Below, one piece after another: positions 1-6,392 of a DNA stretch of 9,476 nucleotides. The DNA is from Candidatus Aminicenantota bacterium (GTDB lineage Bacteria > Acidobacteriota > Aminicenantia > UBA2199), in NCBI GenBank assembly GCA_030620255.1, contig JAUXFB010000022.1, positions 1-9,476 of the forward strand, given 5' to 3'. Position numbers and translations under genes: made by a program. Numbering within the stretch: the stretch's first letter is position 1; every line of letters begins with the position of its first letter. The notes below the pieces were generated by a model. That model made no database searches. It saw only the letters and a program-made list of their open reading frames with translations, and had not been told where the DNA came from.

Positions 1-25
1 CGCCCATAATCAAAACATTACGCAT
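1..25 (-). CDS. Start of an unidentified gene, cut by the window edge
   Basis: An ATG at 25..23 reads leftwards as M-R-N-V-L-I-M-G and then a codon beginning with G, where the window ends. It is preceded by a perfect AGGAGG five bases upstream and by a strong promoter further up, so this is very likely a true gene start. The short hydrophobic beta-strand followed by Gly resembles the opening of a nucleotide-binding Rossmann or P-loop fold. An 'LIMG' opening is seen, for example, in the GTPase/cyclic-2,3-diphosphoglycerate synthetase family, but eight residues cannot decide the family. The product is unknown. Confidence 0.75.
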
Positions 26-30
26 TATAT

Positions 31-36
31 CCTCCT
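31..36 (-). promoter_or_regulatory. Shine-Dalgarno for the left-edge gene
   Basis: The minus strand reads AGGAGG here, with five bases to the ATG at 25..23. It is the strongest ribosome binding site in the window and is the main evidence that a gene starts at position 25. Confidence 0.85.
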
Positions 37-42
37 ATATAG

Positions 43-90
43 ATGTAATATTCTTTTGGATTTTAACAGTTAGTATAATAAATATTACAT
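43..90. repeat. 10-nt perfect inverted repeat flanking the -10 element
   Basis: The plus strand has ATGTAATATT at 43-52 and its exact reverse complement AATATTACAT at 81-90. One arm lies in the transcribed leader and the other in the promoter spacer. The arms hold two of the four TGTAAT/ATTACA hexamers in this region (44-49, 84-89, 89-94, 112-117). The sequence is AT-rich, so chance is a real possibility, but the placement fits repressor half-sites. Confidence 0.4.
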
Positions 91-100
91 TACAAGTCAA
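72..100 (-). promoter_or_regulatory. Sigma-70-type promoter for the left-edge gene
   Basis: On the minus strand the -35 is TTGACT (100..95) and the -10 is TATACT (77..72), separated by exactly 17 bases. Each hexamer matches consensus at five of six positions. Transcription would start near 65, giving a leader of about 40 bases before the ATG at 25. The gene at the left edge therefore has its own promoter and need not depend on the rnf transcript. Confidence 0.75.
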
Positions 101-117
101 CTCAGTTCACTTGTAAT
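89..117. promoter_or_regulatory. 29-nt dyad over the -35 box, candidate operator
   Basis: The outer arms are ATTACAAGT (89-97) and ACTTGTAAT (109-117), a perfect 9-nt inverted repeat. Inside them, one unpaired position on each side is followed by AAC (99-101) and GTT (105-107) around a central TCA. Twelve of thirteen positions per half are therefore symmetric. The dyad covers the whole -35 hexamer and lies upstream of the expected start point, so it should act as DNA (an operator) and not as an RNA hairpin. The cognate regulator is not evident in the window. Confidence 0.6.
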
Positions 118-192
118 AATTTAGTTTTTTCTCTCTATCTCCTCAATACACTTAGCTATTAGACTTAATCAAAACATAGAGAAATCTTTACA

Positions 193-1245
193 TTACCATT
201 CCTTTCGTGTATATTTGCATTCAGGATAATTTTTACATCCAATAAATTTTCCAAATTTCCCTTTGCGTTCTTTTAAAAGACTCCCGCATTCAGGACATAT
301 TTTTTTTGCATCTTCATTTTCTGTTCCTTGATTCTTAAATTCCTTTAAATCCAGAGTATATTTACATTCAGGGAAATTAGAACACCCCATAAAAGCACCA
401 AATTTCCCCTCTCTTTTCACCAACACTTCACCACACTTTGGACAACATTTTTCATATTCATTTTCTGAATTTAACAAATTTTTACTATTCAGAGTACTCT
501 TTACTGAATCATGAGGGTTTTCACATATTTTATTGTAGCCACACCACATACACAAAATAGAAGGTTGTGTTCTAAAATCATTTGTATTCTTTATGCGGGT
601 AATTTCTTCCATTAAACTTATCTTCACATTTTTTGTATCTTCTCTTAAAAAAGGAACTACTACTTCTCTCTTTTCCTTTAGATCTTCAAAAGACAACTCA
701 ATTTTAGTATCTAAATTATTCTCAAAAATATATAAAGCATAAGATGGAAGTTGAAGAGTTTCCAAAGGATGAGATACCTTACCTGTTTTAAAATCAGTTA
801 TTCTAATAACTTTATCTTGAGTTTTTGAAACTCTATCAATAATACCTCTATATTTAATATCATTATCCAATAAAATTTCAAACTTGTGCTCTAAATGCAA
901 TGACTCACTCTTGTCAAAACAAAAAACTCTTTGAAAATAAGATGTTAATAATTCAAGTCCTTGATTAAAATAATCCTCAATACTATTATTTATTTTAATT
1001 ACTTTTACTTTCAAAAGGGGCCCTTTATCCCAAGAATATTTATATTGATTATTAATGTCATCTATTTGTAATTCAATGTTTTTTTGCTTTTGTTCATATG
1101 CCCATTTTAAAGTTTCATGCACAGATGTCCCCATATATGATTCTATTGAAAAAAAAGCCTCTTGAATCTTTTTTATATATTTGTACTCAAATGACTTTGG
1201 ACATGTTTTAAAAGAAGATATAGCAGAAAAACTATAACTATCCAC
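193..1245 (-). CDS. RecB/Cas4-like PD-(D/E)XK nuclease fused to two topoisomerase-type zinc fingers
   Basis: Predicted DNA exonuclease or nuclease of 350 residues. The N-terminal 245 residues form a RecB-family PD-(D/E)XK fold: an opening S-x-F-K-x-C-P segment with C15, a motif I His (H43 in GTSVHETL), D137 in GIIDR, the D151-x-K153 pair in DFKTG, and a Q165-xxx-Y169 motif. C15 with C232, C235 and C241 matches the four-cysteine [4Fe-4S] clasp of Cas4 and AddB-type nucleases, and all key residues are present. Residues 268-297 and 317-346 are two C4 zinc fingers (C268/271/288/294 and C317/320/337/343) like those at the C-terminus of bacterial topoisomerase I. The start is GTG, directly after an in-frame TGA. 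The only Shine-Dalgarno-like GGAG (1263..1260) is 14 bases away, so translation may couple to rnfB, which ends 11 bases upstream. The biological role is unknown; a DNA repair role is my inference. Confidence 0.85.
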   Translation of the reverse strand: MDSYSFSAISSFKTCPKSFEYKYIKKIQEAFFSIESYMGTSVHETLKWAYEQKQKNIELQIDDINNQYKYSWDKGPLLKVKVIKINNSIEDYFNQGLELLTSYFQRVFCFDKSESLHLEHKFEILLDNDIKYRGIIDRVSKTQDKVIRITDFKTGKVSHPLETLQLPSYALYIFENNLDTKIELSFEDLKEKREVVVPFLREDTKNVKISLMEEITRIKNTNDFRTQPSILCMWCGYNKICENPHDSVKSTLNSKNLLNSENEYEKCCPKCGEVLVKREGKFGAFMGCSNFPECKYTLDLKEFKNQGTENEDAKKICPECGSLLKERKGKFGKFIGCKNYPECKYTRKEW

Positions 1246-1256
1246 TCAAAAAAGAT

Positions 1257-2060
1257 TTACTCCAAAAAATCTATTGCTTTTGTAGGACACTTACCAACCC
1301 ATTTCATTGCTTCTTCATTATTTAAGATTTCAATATTATTTATTCTGGAAAGGTTATTTTCAACAACAATTTCTTCATTATTAACACCTTTTATGCAGAT
1401 TTTACAACCAATACAGGCATTTTTACAATTAGCTCTCGAAGTCTTTCCATTATCAATAGATTTACAGAAAACAAAAAACTTTCTTGAGATTGGGTGGAGC
1501 TCAAATAAATGTTTGGGGCAAGCTTTAACACACATACCGCATCCTGTGCATTTTTCTCTATCTACAATAGGAATACCTTCATCACCTATTCTAATTGCAT
1601 CAAAATTACAAACTAAAACACAATCTCCATAACCCAAACAACCATAAGAACAAGACTTATTTCCCTTTTGAACAATTGTAGCTGCATAACATGTTTCAAT
1701 TCCTCTGTAATCCGCCTTTATTTTAGCTGCTTCTTCAGTTCCCCTGCACATTAAAACAGCAACTTTTCTTTCGCTTTTTTCTATTTCAACACCAAGTATT
1801 TTCCCAATTGCATTTGCTGTTTCTGAGCCACCAACAGGACAACTATCAGGTTTAGATTCCCCAGCTACTATAGATTCAGCCAGCGCCCTGCAACCAGGGA
1901 AACCACATCCTCCACAATTTGCGCCAGGTAATACCTCTTCCACCTCATCGATCTTTGGGTCCTCTTCAACCTTAAATTTTTTCTGTGCAATTGATAAACC
2001 ATATGCAAAAAATGCAGCTATGGCTCCCATCGTTAAAATTGAAATAATTAAACTACTCAT
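1257..2060 (-). CDS. rnfB: RnfB, ferredoxin-like electron-input subunit of the Rnf complex
   Basis: Membrane-anchored Fe-S subunit that is thought to take electrons from reduced ferredoxin. The protein has 267 residues. Residues 3-25 form a transmembrane anchor. Next comes the small Fe-S domain (C49, C52, C57, C74), then a complete two-cluster ferredoxin module (C137, C141, C147, C151 and C171, C174, C177, C181). A second module is reduced: C212, C216, C219, C222 and C258 remain, but the expected cysteine four residues after C222 is V226, and there is no cysteine at all between 222 and 258. That removes the ligands of one cluster. The ATG has a TAAGG-type ribosome binding site seven bases upstream. 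It is the last rnf gene, eight bases after rnfA. The family call is certain; the cluster count is inferred from motifs. Confidence 0.96.
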   Translation of the reverse strand: MSSLIISILTMGAIAAFFAYGLSIAQKKFKVEEDPKIDEVEEVLPGANCGGCGFPGCRALAESIVAGESKPDSCPVGGSETANAIGKILGVEIEKSERKVAVLMCRGTEEAAKIKADYRGIETCYAATIVQKGNKSCSYGCLGYGDCVLVCNFDAIRIGDEGIPIVDREKCTGCGMCVKACPKHLFELHPISRKFFVFCKSIDNGKTSRANCKNACIGCKICIKGVNNEEIVVENNLSRINNIEILNNEEAMKWVGKCPTKAIDFLE

Positions 2061-2068
2061 TTTATACC

Positions 2069-2644
2069 TTACTTAATTAAACCTGCAAATCCTGAAAAAC
2101 TTAAAGCCATAATTCCGGAAACAATTAATGTTATTCCCGCACCTTTCATTGGCTCTGGGACATCAGCTGCCTCTAACTCCTCCCTTATACCAGCCATTAA
2201 AACAAGAGCAAGAGTAAATCCAACACCTCCACCAATTCCCATTACTAAACCCTGTAAAAAGTTGTATTCTTTTAATGAAATAAGTAAAGCAAGACCCAAT
2301 ATAGCACAATTTGTAGTAATTAAAGGAAGGTAAATTCCCAAAGCTCTATAAAGCGGAGGACTGACCTTCTTCACAAACATCTCCACAAGCTGGACCAATG
2401 AAGCAATAACAAGGATAAACACAACATATTCCAAAATTTCAAGCCCAAATTTTTTCAATATAAGGTTATTAACAGCCCAACTTACAGCAGCAGTTATTGA
2501 CATTACAAAAGTAACTGCAAGTCCCATTGAAAAAGCAGCATCTATCCTTTGAGATACCCCAAGAAATGGACAAATACCAAGAAACTGGCTTAAAACAAAA
2601 TTGTTTACAATTACAAAAGAAATAAACAATAATATTAATTCCAT
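2069..2644 (-). CDS. rnfA: RnfA, integral membrane subunit of the Rnf complex
   Basis: Inner-membrane subunit of 191 residues, the usual RnfA length, with about six hydrophobic helices. It pairs with RnfE, to which it is related by inverted topology. The two conserved half-helix cysteines are present: C25 in FLGICPFLG and C113 in TTNCAILG. In the family these, with the matching pair in RnfE, hold a [2Fe-2S] centre inside the membrane. The conserved loop GIREELEAADVP near residues 142-153 is also present. The ATG at 2644 is preceded by AGAGGAG, which overlaps the last codons of rnfE, so the two genes are probably translationally coupled. Nothing in the sequence looks unusual. Confidence 0.97.
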   Translation of the reverse strand: MELILLFISFVIVNNFVLSQFLGICPFLGVSQRIDAAFSMGLAVTFVMSITAAVSWAVNNLILKKFGLEILEYVVFILVIASLVQLVEMFVKKVSPPLYRALGIYLPLITTNCAILGLALLISLKEYNFLQGLVMGIGGGVGFTLALVLMAGIREELEAADVPEPMKGAGITLIVSGIMALSFSGFAGLIK

Positions 2645-2648
2645 TTAT

Positions 2649-3260
2649 TTATACTCCTCTTGATTTCTTTCCTTTGAAAATCCCATAAGCACCAAGCATA
2701 ATACCAAGAGTAAGAAAAGCTCCAGGAGCCATTATCATAACCATCCAGGGGTTAAACAAATCAGGCATTACTTGAATTCCAAACCATGTACCAAAACCCA
2801 GAATTTCTCTTACAGTTGAAAGAACTAAAAGAGATAGGAAAAAACCTATTCCCATACCAAAAGCATCAAGCAAAGACATCTTTACTGTATTTTTGGAAGC
2901 AAAAGCCTCCTGCCTTCCTAAAATAAGACAATTAACAATAATCAATGGGATAAATGGACCAAGAGCTTTTGATATATCATAAAAATAGGCTTTTAAAAAA
3001 CTATCTACAAGAGTAACAAAAGTTGCAATAACTACAATAAAAGAAGCAATCCTTACAGAGGACGGAATGATTTTTCGTAATGAGGAGATTATTAGAGAAG
3101 ACATTATCAAAACAAATGAAGTTGCAAGCGCCATTGCCACTCCATTTATTACAGTGCTTGTAACAGCAAGCGTTGGGCACATGCCCAGAAGTTGAACCAG
3201 AATAGGATTTTCTTTCCATATTCCCTTTGAAAATTCATATGCAGGAGTGGCCTTTTTCAC
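2649..3260 (-). CDS. rnfE: RnfE, integral membrane subunit of the Rnf complex
   Basis: Inner-membrane subunit of 203 residues with about six transmembrane helices. The family cysteines are C28 in LLGMCPTLAV and C111 in IIVNCLILGR. With RnfA C25 and C113 they would supply the intramembrane [2Fe-2S] centre. The segment VREILGFGTWFG (about 150-161) is typical of RnfE/NqrD proteins. The start is GTG at 3260, whose first bases overlap the TGA of rnfG (GTGA overlap). A strong AGGGGGTGA ribosome binding site lies within the end of rnfG at 3272..3264, which supports this non-ATG start. The ten or so charged C-terminal residues are cytoplasmic tail. Confidence 0.96.
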   Translation of the reverse strand: MKKATPAYEFSKGIWKENPILVQLLGMCPTLAVTSTVINGVAMALATSFVLIMSSLIISSLRKIIPSSVRIASFIVVIATFVTLVDSFLKAYFYDISKALGPFIPLIIVNCLILGRQEAFASKNTVKMSLLDAFGMGIGFFLSLLVLSTVREILGFGTWFGIQVMPDLFNPWMVMIMAPGAFLTLGIMLGAYGIFKGKKSRGV

Positions 3261-3853
3261 TTTTCACCCCCTATTATATGTCTTATTTTCTTCATATTCC
3301 TTATTTTATTAATATTATCGTTTATTATATCCAATAGATATCTAGTTGAATATGTTGCAGCTGCCAATGCTTGTATTTTATTACTACCTTTTTCAGGAAT
3401 CCTGTTTTTCACAAACTCAATTTTTCTGTTAATAGAAAGCCCTTTAAATTGTTTGCGAAAACTCTCTTTTTTCATATTATCACCCAAACCCGGGGTTTCT
3501 TTCTGCTCCAAAACTTCAATTCCAAGTAATCTGGTTATTTTGGGATTTACTGCAGCAATAATTTCAATTTTATCCGAAAATCCAGGTCCCTTAAGATGAA
3601 ATCCCCATCCTACAAGAGTATCACCTTTAACTGCCCTATATATTGCAATTACCTTTCCATTATTATTTATATCTTCTTTCTTAAAATTATCTGCCTTTGG
3701 CATCAATCTTTTTAAGCCCTCGCTTAAAGCGCTTTGTTTATTAAGATTAACCCTTGTTTTTGTTACAGAATCAACAACAGCAAGAGAAGCGCCGGATATA
3801 ATTGAAATTGACGTAAGAACAATAACCATTCTTAAAGTTTCACTCATTTTCAT
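3257..3853 (-). CDS. rnfG: RnfG, FMN-domain subunit of the Rnf complex with a degenerate flavinylation motif
   Basis: Periplasm-facing electron carrier with one N-terminal transmembrane helix (about residues 7-26) and an FMN-binding domain. I place the start at the ATG at 3853, because GAGG at 3863..3860 is six bases upstream; a TTG at 3868 would add five residues but lacks a ribosome binding site. The product has 198 residues. The family motif ETPGLGD is at 119-125. The covalent FMN site, normally D-x-x-[ST]-G-A-T-x-[ST], reads Q-A-L-A-A-A-T-Y-S at 161-169. The acceptor Thr167 and the following Ser169 remain, but the Asp, the Ser/Thr and the Gly are replaced by Q161, A164 and A165. I checked these codons at 3373..3344. 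Whether flavin is still attached is uncertain. The gene begins one base after the rnfD stop. Confidence 0.92.
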   Translation of the reverse strand: MKMSETLRMVIVLTSISIISGASLAVVDSVTKTRVNLNKQSALSEGLKRLMPKADNFKKEDINNNGKVIAIYRAVKGDTLVGWGFHLKGPGFSDKIEIIAAVNPKITRLLGIEVLEQKETPGLGDNMKKESFRKQFKGLSINRKIEFVKNRIPEKGSNKIQALAAATYSTRYLLDIINDNINKIRNMKKIRHIIGGEK

Positions 3854-3854
3854 C

Positions 3855-4808
3855 TTATACCTCGCCAAAGATCTTAGGTTTTGTATATCTATTTAAAAGA
3901 GGAACAAAACAATTCATAAATAATATCGAATACATCATACCTTCAGGCAAACCACCAAACACTCTAATTACCATAACAACAATGCCGATTCCAACCCCAA
4001 ATATTATACTTCCAAGCGGAGTAATTGGAGAACTCACCATATCTGTAGCCATAAAAAAAGCACCTAACATCAATCCTCCTGAAAAAAGGTAAAATAGAGG
4101 GTCCTGATATTTTACAGGATCAAGCAGATATAAGATCCCGGCAAAAACAGATACAGTTATTATAATACTTACAGGGATTTTCCAATCAGCCATTTTTAAT
4201 AAAATCAAAATAATCCCAGCTATTATAATCAATATTGCTGATGTCTCACCAATACAACCGCCAGTATTTCCCAAAGTCAGTTTATTGAGAGCTGTTGATA
4301 CACCATCAATCTTAAATCCTCCCAAAGGAGTTGCACTAGTTATAGAATCCAAATTAAAATAAAAAGGTTTTACCCATGTTGTCATATCAACAGGAAATGC
4401 AGCCTGCAAAAATGCTCTTCCAACAAGAGCAGGGTTAAATATATTATATCCAAGTCCTCCAAATAATTGCTTCCCTATAGAAATAGCAACTACTGAGCCT
4501 ATAACTACATCTGATAAAGGCAATGTAGGAGGAAGGGTCAATGCAAGAAGAATGCCTGTTACTGCAGCCGAACCATCAAAAACCGGGGATATATCTTTTT
4601 TTCTCAGCTTTAAAAATATAAATTCCGTTAGTAAAGCAGTTACAAGACTTAATAAAATTCTTATCAACGCAGCCCATCCAAAAAAATAGACTCCTGCAAT
4701 ACACATAGGTAGAAGCAACAAAATAACAACATACATTATCTGTGGAGTGCTCCTTTTTATTTTAAAATGAGGAGATGATTCAAGTATTAGATTAAATTTA
4801 TTTTCCAT
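3855..4808 (-). CDS. rnfD: RnfD, membrane flavin subunit of the Rnf complex
   Basis: Polytopic membrane protein of 317 residues with about eight to ten hydrophobic helices, related to NqrB. It carries covalent FMN and is linked to ion translocation in models of the complex. The flavin attachment motif is at D154-S-I-T-S-A-T160-P-L; Thr160 is the expected acceptor, and the Gly-to-Ser change before Ala is, as I recall, common in RnfD. Other family signatures are GKQLFGGLGYNIFNPALVGRA (112-132), TDMVSSPITPLG (255-266) and the C-terminal FMNCFVPLLNRY (297-308). The ATG at 4808 has CGGGGA about eight bases upstream and is two bases past the rnfC stop. ApbE, the flavin transferase it would need, is not in the window. 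Confidence 0.97.
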   Translation of the reverse strand: MENKFNLILESSPHFKIKRSTPQIMYVVILLLLPMCIAGVYFFGWAALIRILLSLVTALLTEFIFLKLRKKDISPVFDGSAAVTGILLALTLPPTLPLSDVVIGSVVAISIGKQLFGGLGYNIFNPALVGRAFLQAAFPVDMTTWVKPFYFNLDSITSATPLGGFKIDGVSTALNKLTLGNTGGCIGETSAILIIIAGIILILLKMADWKIPVSIIITVSVFAGILYLLDPVKYQDPLFYLFSGGLMLGAFFMATDMVSSPITPLGSIIFGVGIGIVVMVIRVFGGLPEGMMYSILFMNCFVPLLNRYTKPKIFGEV

Positions 4809-4810
4809 AT

Positions 4811-6142
4811 TTATTTCCCCGAAGATTTTTTTATTTCAGTTATTTTGCTTTTTGCTACTCTTATCCAATGAACAAGGGGTATATTGGAAGGACATATATA
4901 GGAACATGACCCACATTCTATACAATTCATAGCACCATAATCTTCTGCTTTATCCCAAATCTCATTTTTAGCAAATCTTACAATCTTTGTAGGGATGAGA
5001 AACATTGGACAATGATTAACGCATTCTGCACAATTTATGCAATTAAATTCCTTATCCTTTCTTCCTTTTCCCAAAACAAGTATCCCGGATGTTGCTTTTG
5101 TAATACCCACATCAGATGTGAACTGAGCTATACCCATCATTGGACCACCAAGTATTAATTTTGTTATTTCATCTGAAAAACCACCAATATAGTCAAAGAG
5201 AAATGAAAAGGGTGTTCCAACTCTAACTAAAAGGTTAGCTGGATTTTCTAAAACCTCACCAGTTATGGTGAGCACTCTTTTATACAAAGGTATATTCTTC
5301 ACAACTGCATCATAAATAGCTGCAGCAGTACCAACATTTGAGACAACAACACCTATACTGAAAGGAAGAGCACCTGGAGGAATCTTTCTTCCAGTAAGAG
5401 CACTGATAAGCATCTTCTCAGCTCCTTGAGGATACTTTGTTTTTACAGCTTGAACATAGATGTTAGATTCATTATCAGCCAGCTGAGACATCTTTTCAAT
5501 AGCATCAGGTTTATTATCTTCAATTCCAACAATCCCTCTTTCTGCTCCAACAGCTCTCATTATAATTTTTAGCCCTTCTAATATCTTTTCAGGGAATTCA
5601 AGCATTGTTCTATAATCAGATGTAAGATAGGGTTCACATTCACACCCATTCAAAATAACTGTATCAATGTTAATATCTTTAGGAGGGGTAAATTTCACAG
5701 CAGCAGGAAATGCTGCACCTCCCATTCCAACAATTCCGGCTTTTTTAATTAATTTAAGTATCTCCTGTTTTGTTAATGATTTATAATCAATGTTTGTATT
5801 AAGGTCAAAATCAAATTCTTCTTTTTCTTCTGTTTCAATTTCAATACATGTATCTGAAGGGGAGAGAGGAGTCGGGTAATCTCCAATATTTTTTACAATT
5901 CCCGTACAACTTGAGTGAACGGGTGCAGATACAAAAGCTTCGGAATCTGCAATTATCTGTCCAGTTTTTACCCTATCACCTTTTTTAACAACTGGGTTTA
6001 AAGGTGCACCAATGTGCTGTCTTATTGGAATTATAACTTTTGGAGGTACAGGAACCTCTTTAATCTCTAAATTTTCAGTAATTCGCTTAAATTCTTTTGG
6101 ATGAATACCTTTTTTAAAAGTTAATCTTTTCATTTTCATCAT
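4811..6142 (-). CDS. rnfC: RnfC, NADH/NAD+-reactive peripheral subunit of the Rnf complex
   Basis: Soluble subunit on the cytoplasmic side that exchanges electrons with NAD(H), 443 residues. Domains in order: an RnfC barrel-sandwich region (about 8-100, with KKGDRVKTGQ at 53-62), a complex I 51-kDa-like FMN/NAD-binding region with the glycine-rich GIVGMGGAAFP (136-146), NGCECEPY (165-172) and KYPQGAEK (246-253), then two [4Fe-4S] motifs, C368/371/374/378 and C407/410/413/417. It lacks the long C-terminal extension found in some proteobacterial RnfC. The first three codons with Met are 6142, 6139 and 6133. The only ribosome-binding-like sequence, GAAGAG at 6150..6145, is 2, 5 and 11 bases from these, so 6139 is as likely as 6142. 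It is the first gene of the rnf cluster. Confidence 0.97.
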   Translation of the reverse strand: MMKMKRLTFKKGIHPKEFKRITENLEIKEVPVPPKVIIPIRQHIGAPLNPVVKKGDRVKTGQIIADSEAFVSAPVHSSCTGIVKNIGDYPTPLSPSDTCIEIETEEKEEFDFDLNTNIDYKSLTKQEILKLIKKAGIVGMGGAAFPAAVKFTPPKDINIDTVILNGCECEPYLTSDYRTMLEFPEKILEGLKIIMRAVGAERGIVGIEDNKPDAIEKMSQLADNESNIYVQAVKTKYPQGAEKMLISALTGRKIPPGALPFSIGVVVSNVGTAAAIYDAVVKNIPLYKRVLTITGEVLENPANLLVRVGTPFSFLFDYIGGFSDEITKLILGGPMMGIAQFTSDVGITKATSGILVLGKGRKDKEFNCINCAECVNHCPMFLIPTKIVRFAKNEIWDKAEDYGAMNCIECGSCSYICPSNIPLVHWIRVAKSKITEIKKSSGK

Positions 6143-6189
6143 AACTCTTCATAATTTTTCGATTTATTGTTATATATTAAATAAAAATA

Positions 6190-6218
6190 AGCATATAACA
6201 TAATCTATTAAAAATCAA
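6190..6218 (-). promoter_or_regulatory. Possible rnf operon promoter
   Basis: On the minus strand TTGATT (6218..6213) and TATGCT (6195..6190) are separated by 17 bases. Each matches the sigma-70 consensus at four of six positions. It lies about 50 bases before rnfC, between the tRNA and the operon. The region is very AT-rich, so a match of this quality is only suggestive. Read-through from the tRNA promoter is an alternative, because I see no convincing terminator between them. Confidence 0.35.
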
Positions 6219-6266
6219 TAATATTTTGGAAACAAAACAAATTTTAAAAAGCCTATATATTATATA

Positions 6267-6352
6267 TGCCGGAGGAGGGAGTTGAACCCTCACGAGAGCA
6301 ATTTCTCGTCAGATTTTGAGTCTGATGCGTCTGCCAATTCCGCCACTCCGGC
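6267..6352 (-). tRNA. tRNA-Leu, anticodon CAA
   Basis: Read on the minus strand, the acceptor arms are GCCGGAG and CTCCGGC (seven pairs). A D-arm follows (GCGGAATTGGCAGACGC), then the anticodon stem TCAGA/TCTGA with loop CTCAAAA, giving anticodon CAA at 6318..6316. The long variable arm CGAGA/TCTCG, typical of a class II tRNA, comes next, then the T-arm GAGGG-TTCAACT-CCCTC. The discriminator is A at 6267, as expected for leucine. CCA is not encoded. The molecule reads UUG leucine codons. It sits between the CLC gene and rnfC with its own promoter. Confidence 0.97.
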
Positions 6353-6363
6353 AAAGAAGCAAT

Positions 6364-6392
6364 ATTATAGTAACATATGGAAATTTTGTCAA
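6364..6392 (-). promoter_or_regulatory. Perfect-consensus sigma-70 promoter for tRNA-Leu
   Basis: The minus strand reads TTGACA (6392..6387), a 17-base spacer, then TATAAT (6369..6364): full consensus in both hexamers and optimal spacing. The tRNA 5' end at 6352 is 12 bases past the -10, so the 5' leader would be only a few bases. Such strength is expected for a stable RNA gene. Because no clear terminator follows the tRNA, some transcripts may continue into rnfC. Confidence 0.9.

Noticed and set aside
124..145. GAGGAGA-like Shine-Dalgarno on the minus strand upstream of the dyad
   Set aside because: No start codon with an open frame follows at suitable spacing; the nearby purine run seems incidental.
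130..184. TCTCTAT...ATAGAGA inverted repeat after the nuclease gene
   Set aside because: The arms are only seven bases with a loop of more than 30, and no T tract follows on the minus strand; likely chance in AT-rich sequence.
193..1245. Possible Cas4 of a CRISPR adaptation module
   Set aside because: The Fe-S nuclease core is Cas4-like, but there are no Cas1/Cas2 genes or repeat-spacer units in the window, and the zinc-finger tail is not a Cas4 feature.
1393..1632. Plus-strand open frame of 79 codons inside rnfB
   Set aside because: It is antisense to the Fe-S motif region of a certain gene, has no family signature, and is explained by the codon pattern of rnfB.
3001..3219. Second minus-strand frame of 72 codons within rnfE
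   Set aside because: It is an out-of-frame shadow of rnfE. Its Cys-rich look comes from the shifted reading of membrane-protein codons.
6253..6270. AT-rich hairpin followed by five T at the tRNA 3' end as a terminator
   Set aside because: On the minus strand the stem is almost only A-T pairs, overlaps the mature tRNA end and has a mismatch near its base; it is too weak to call.
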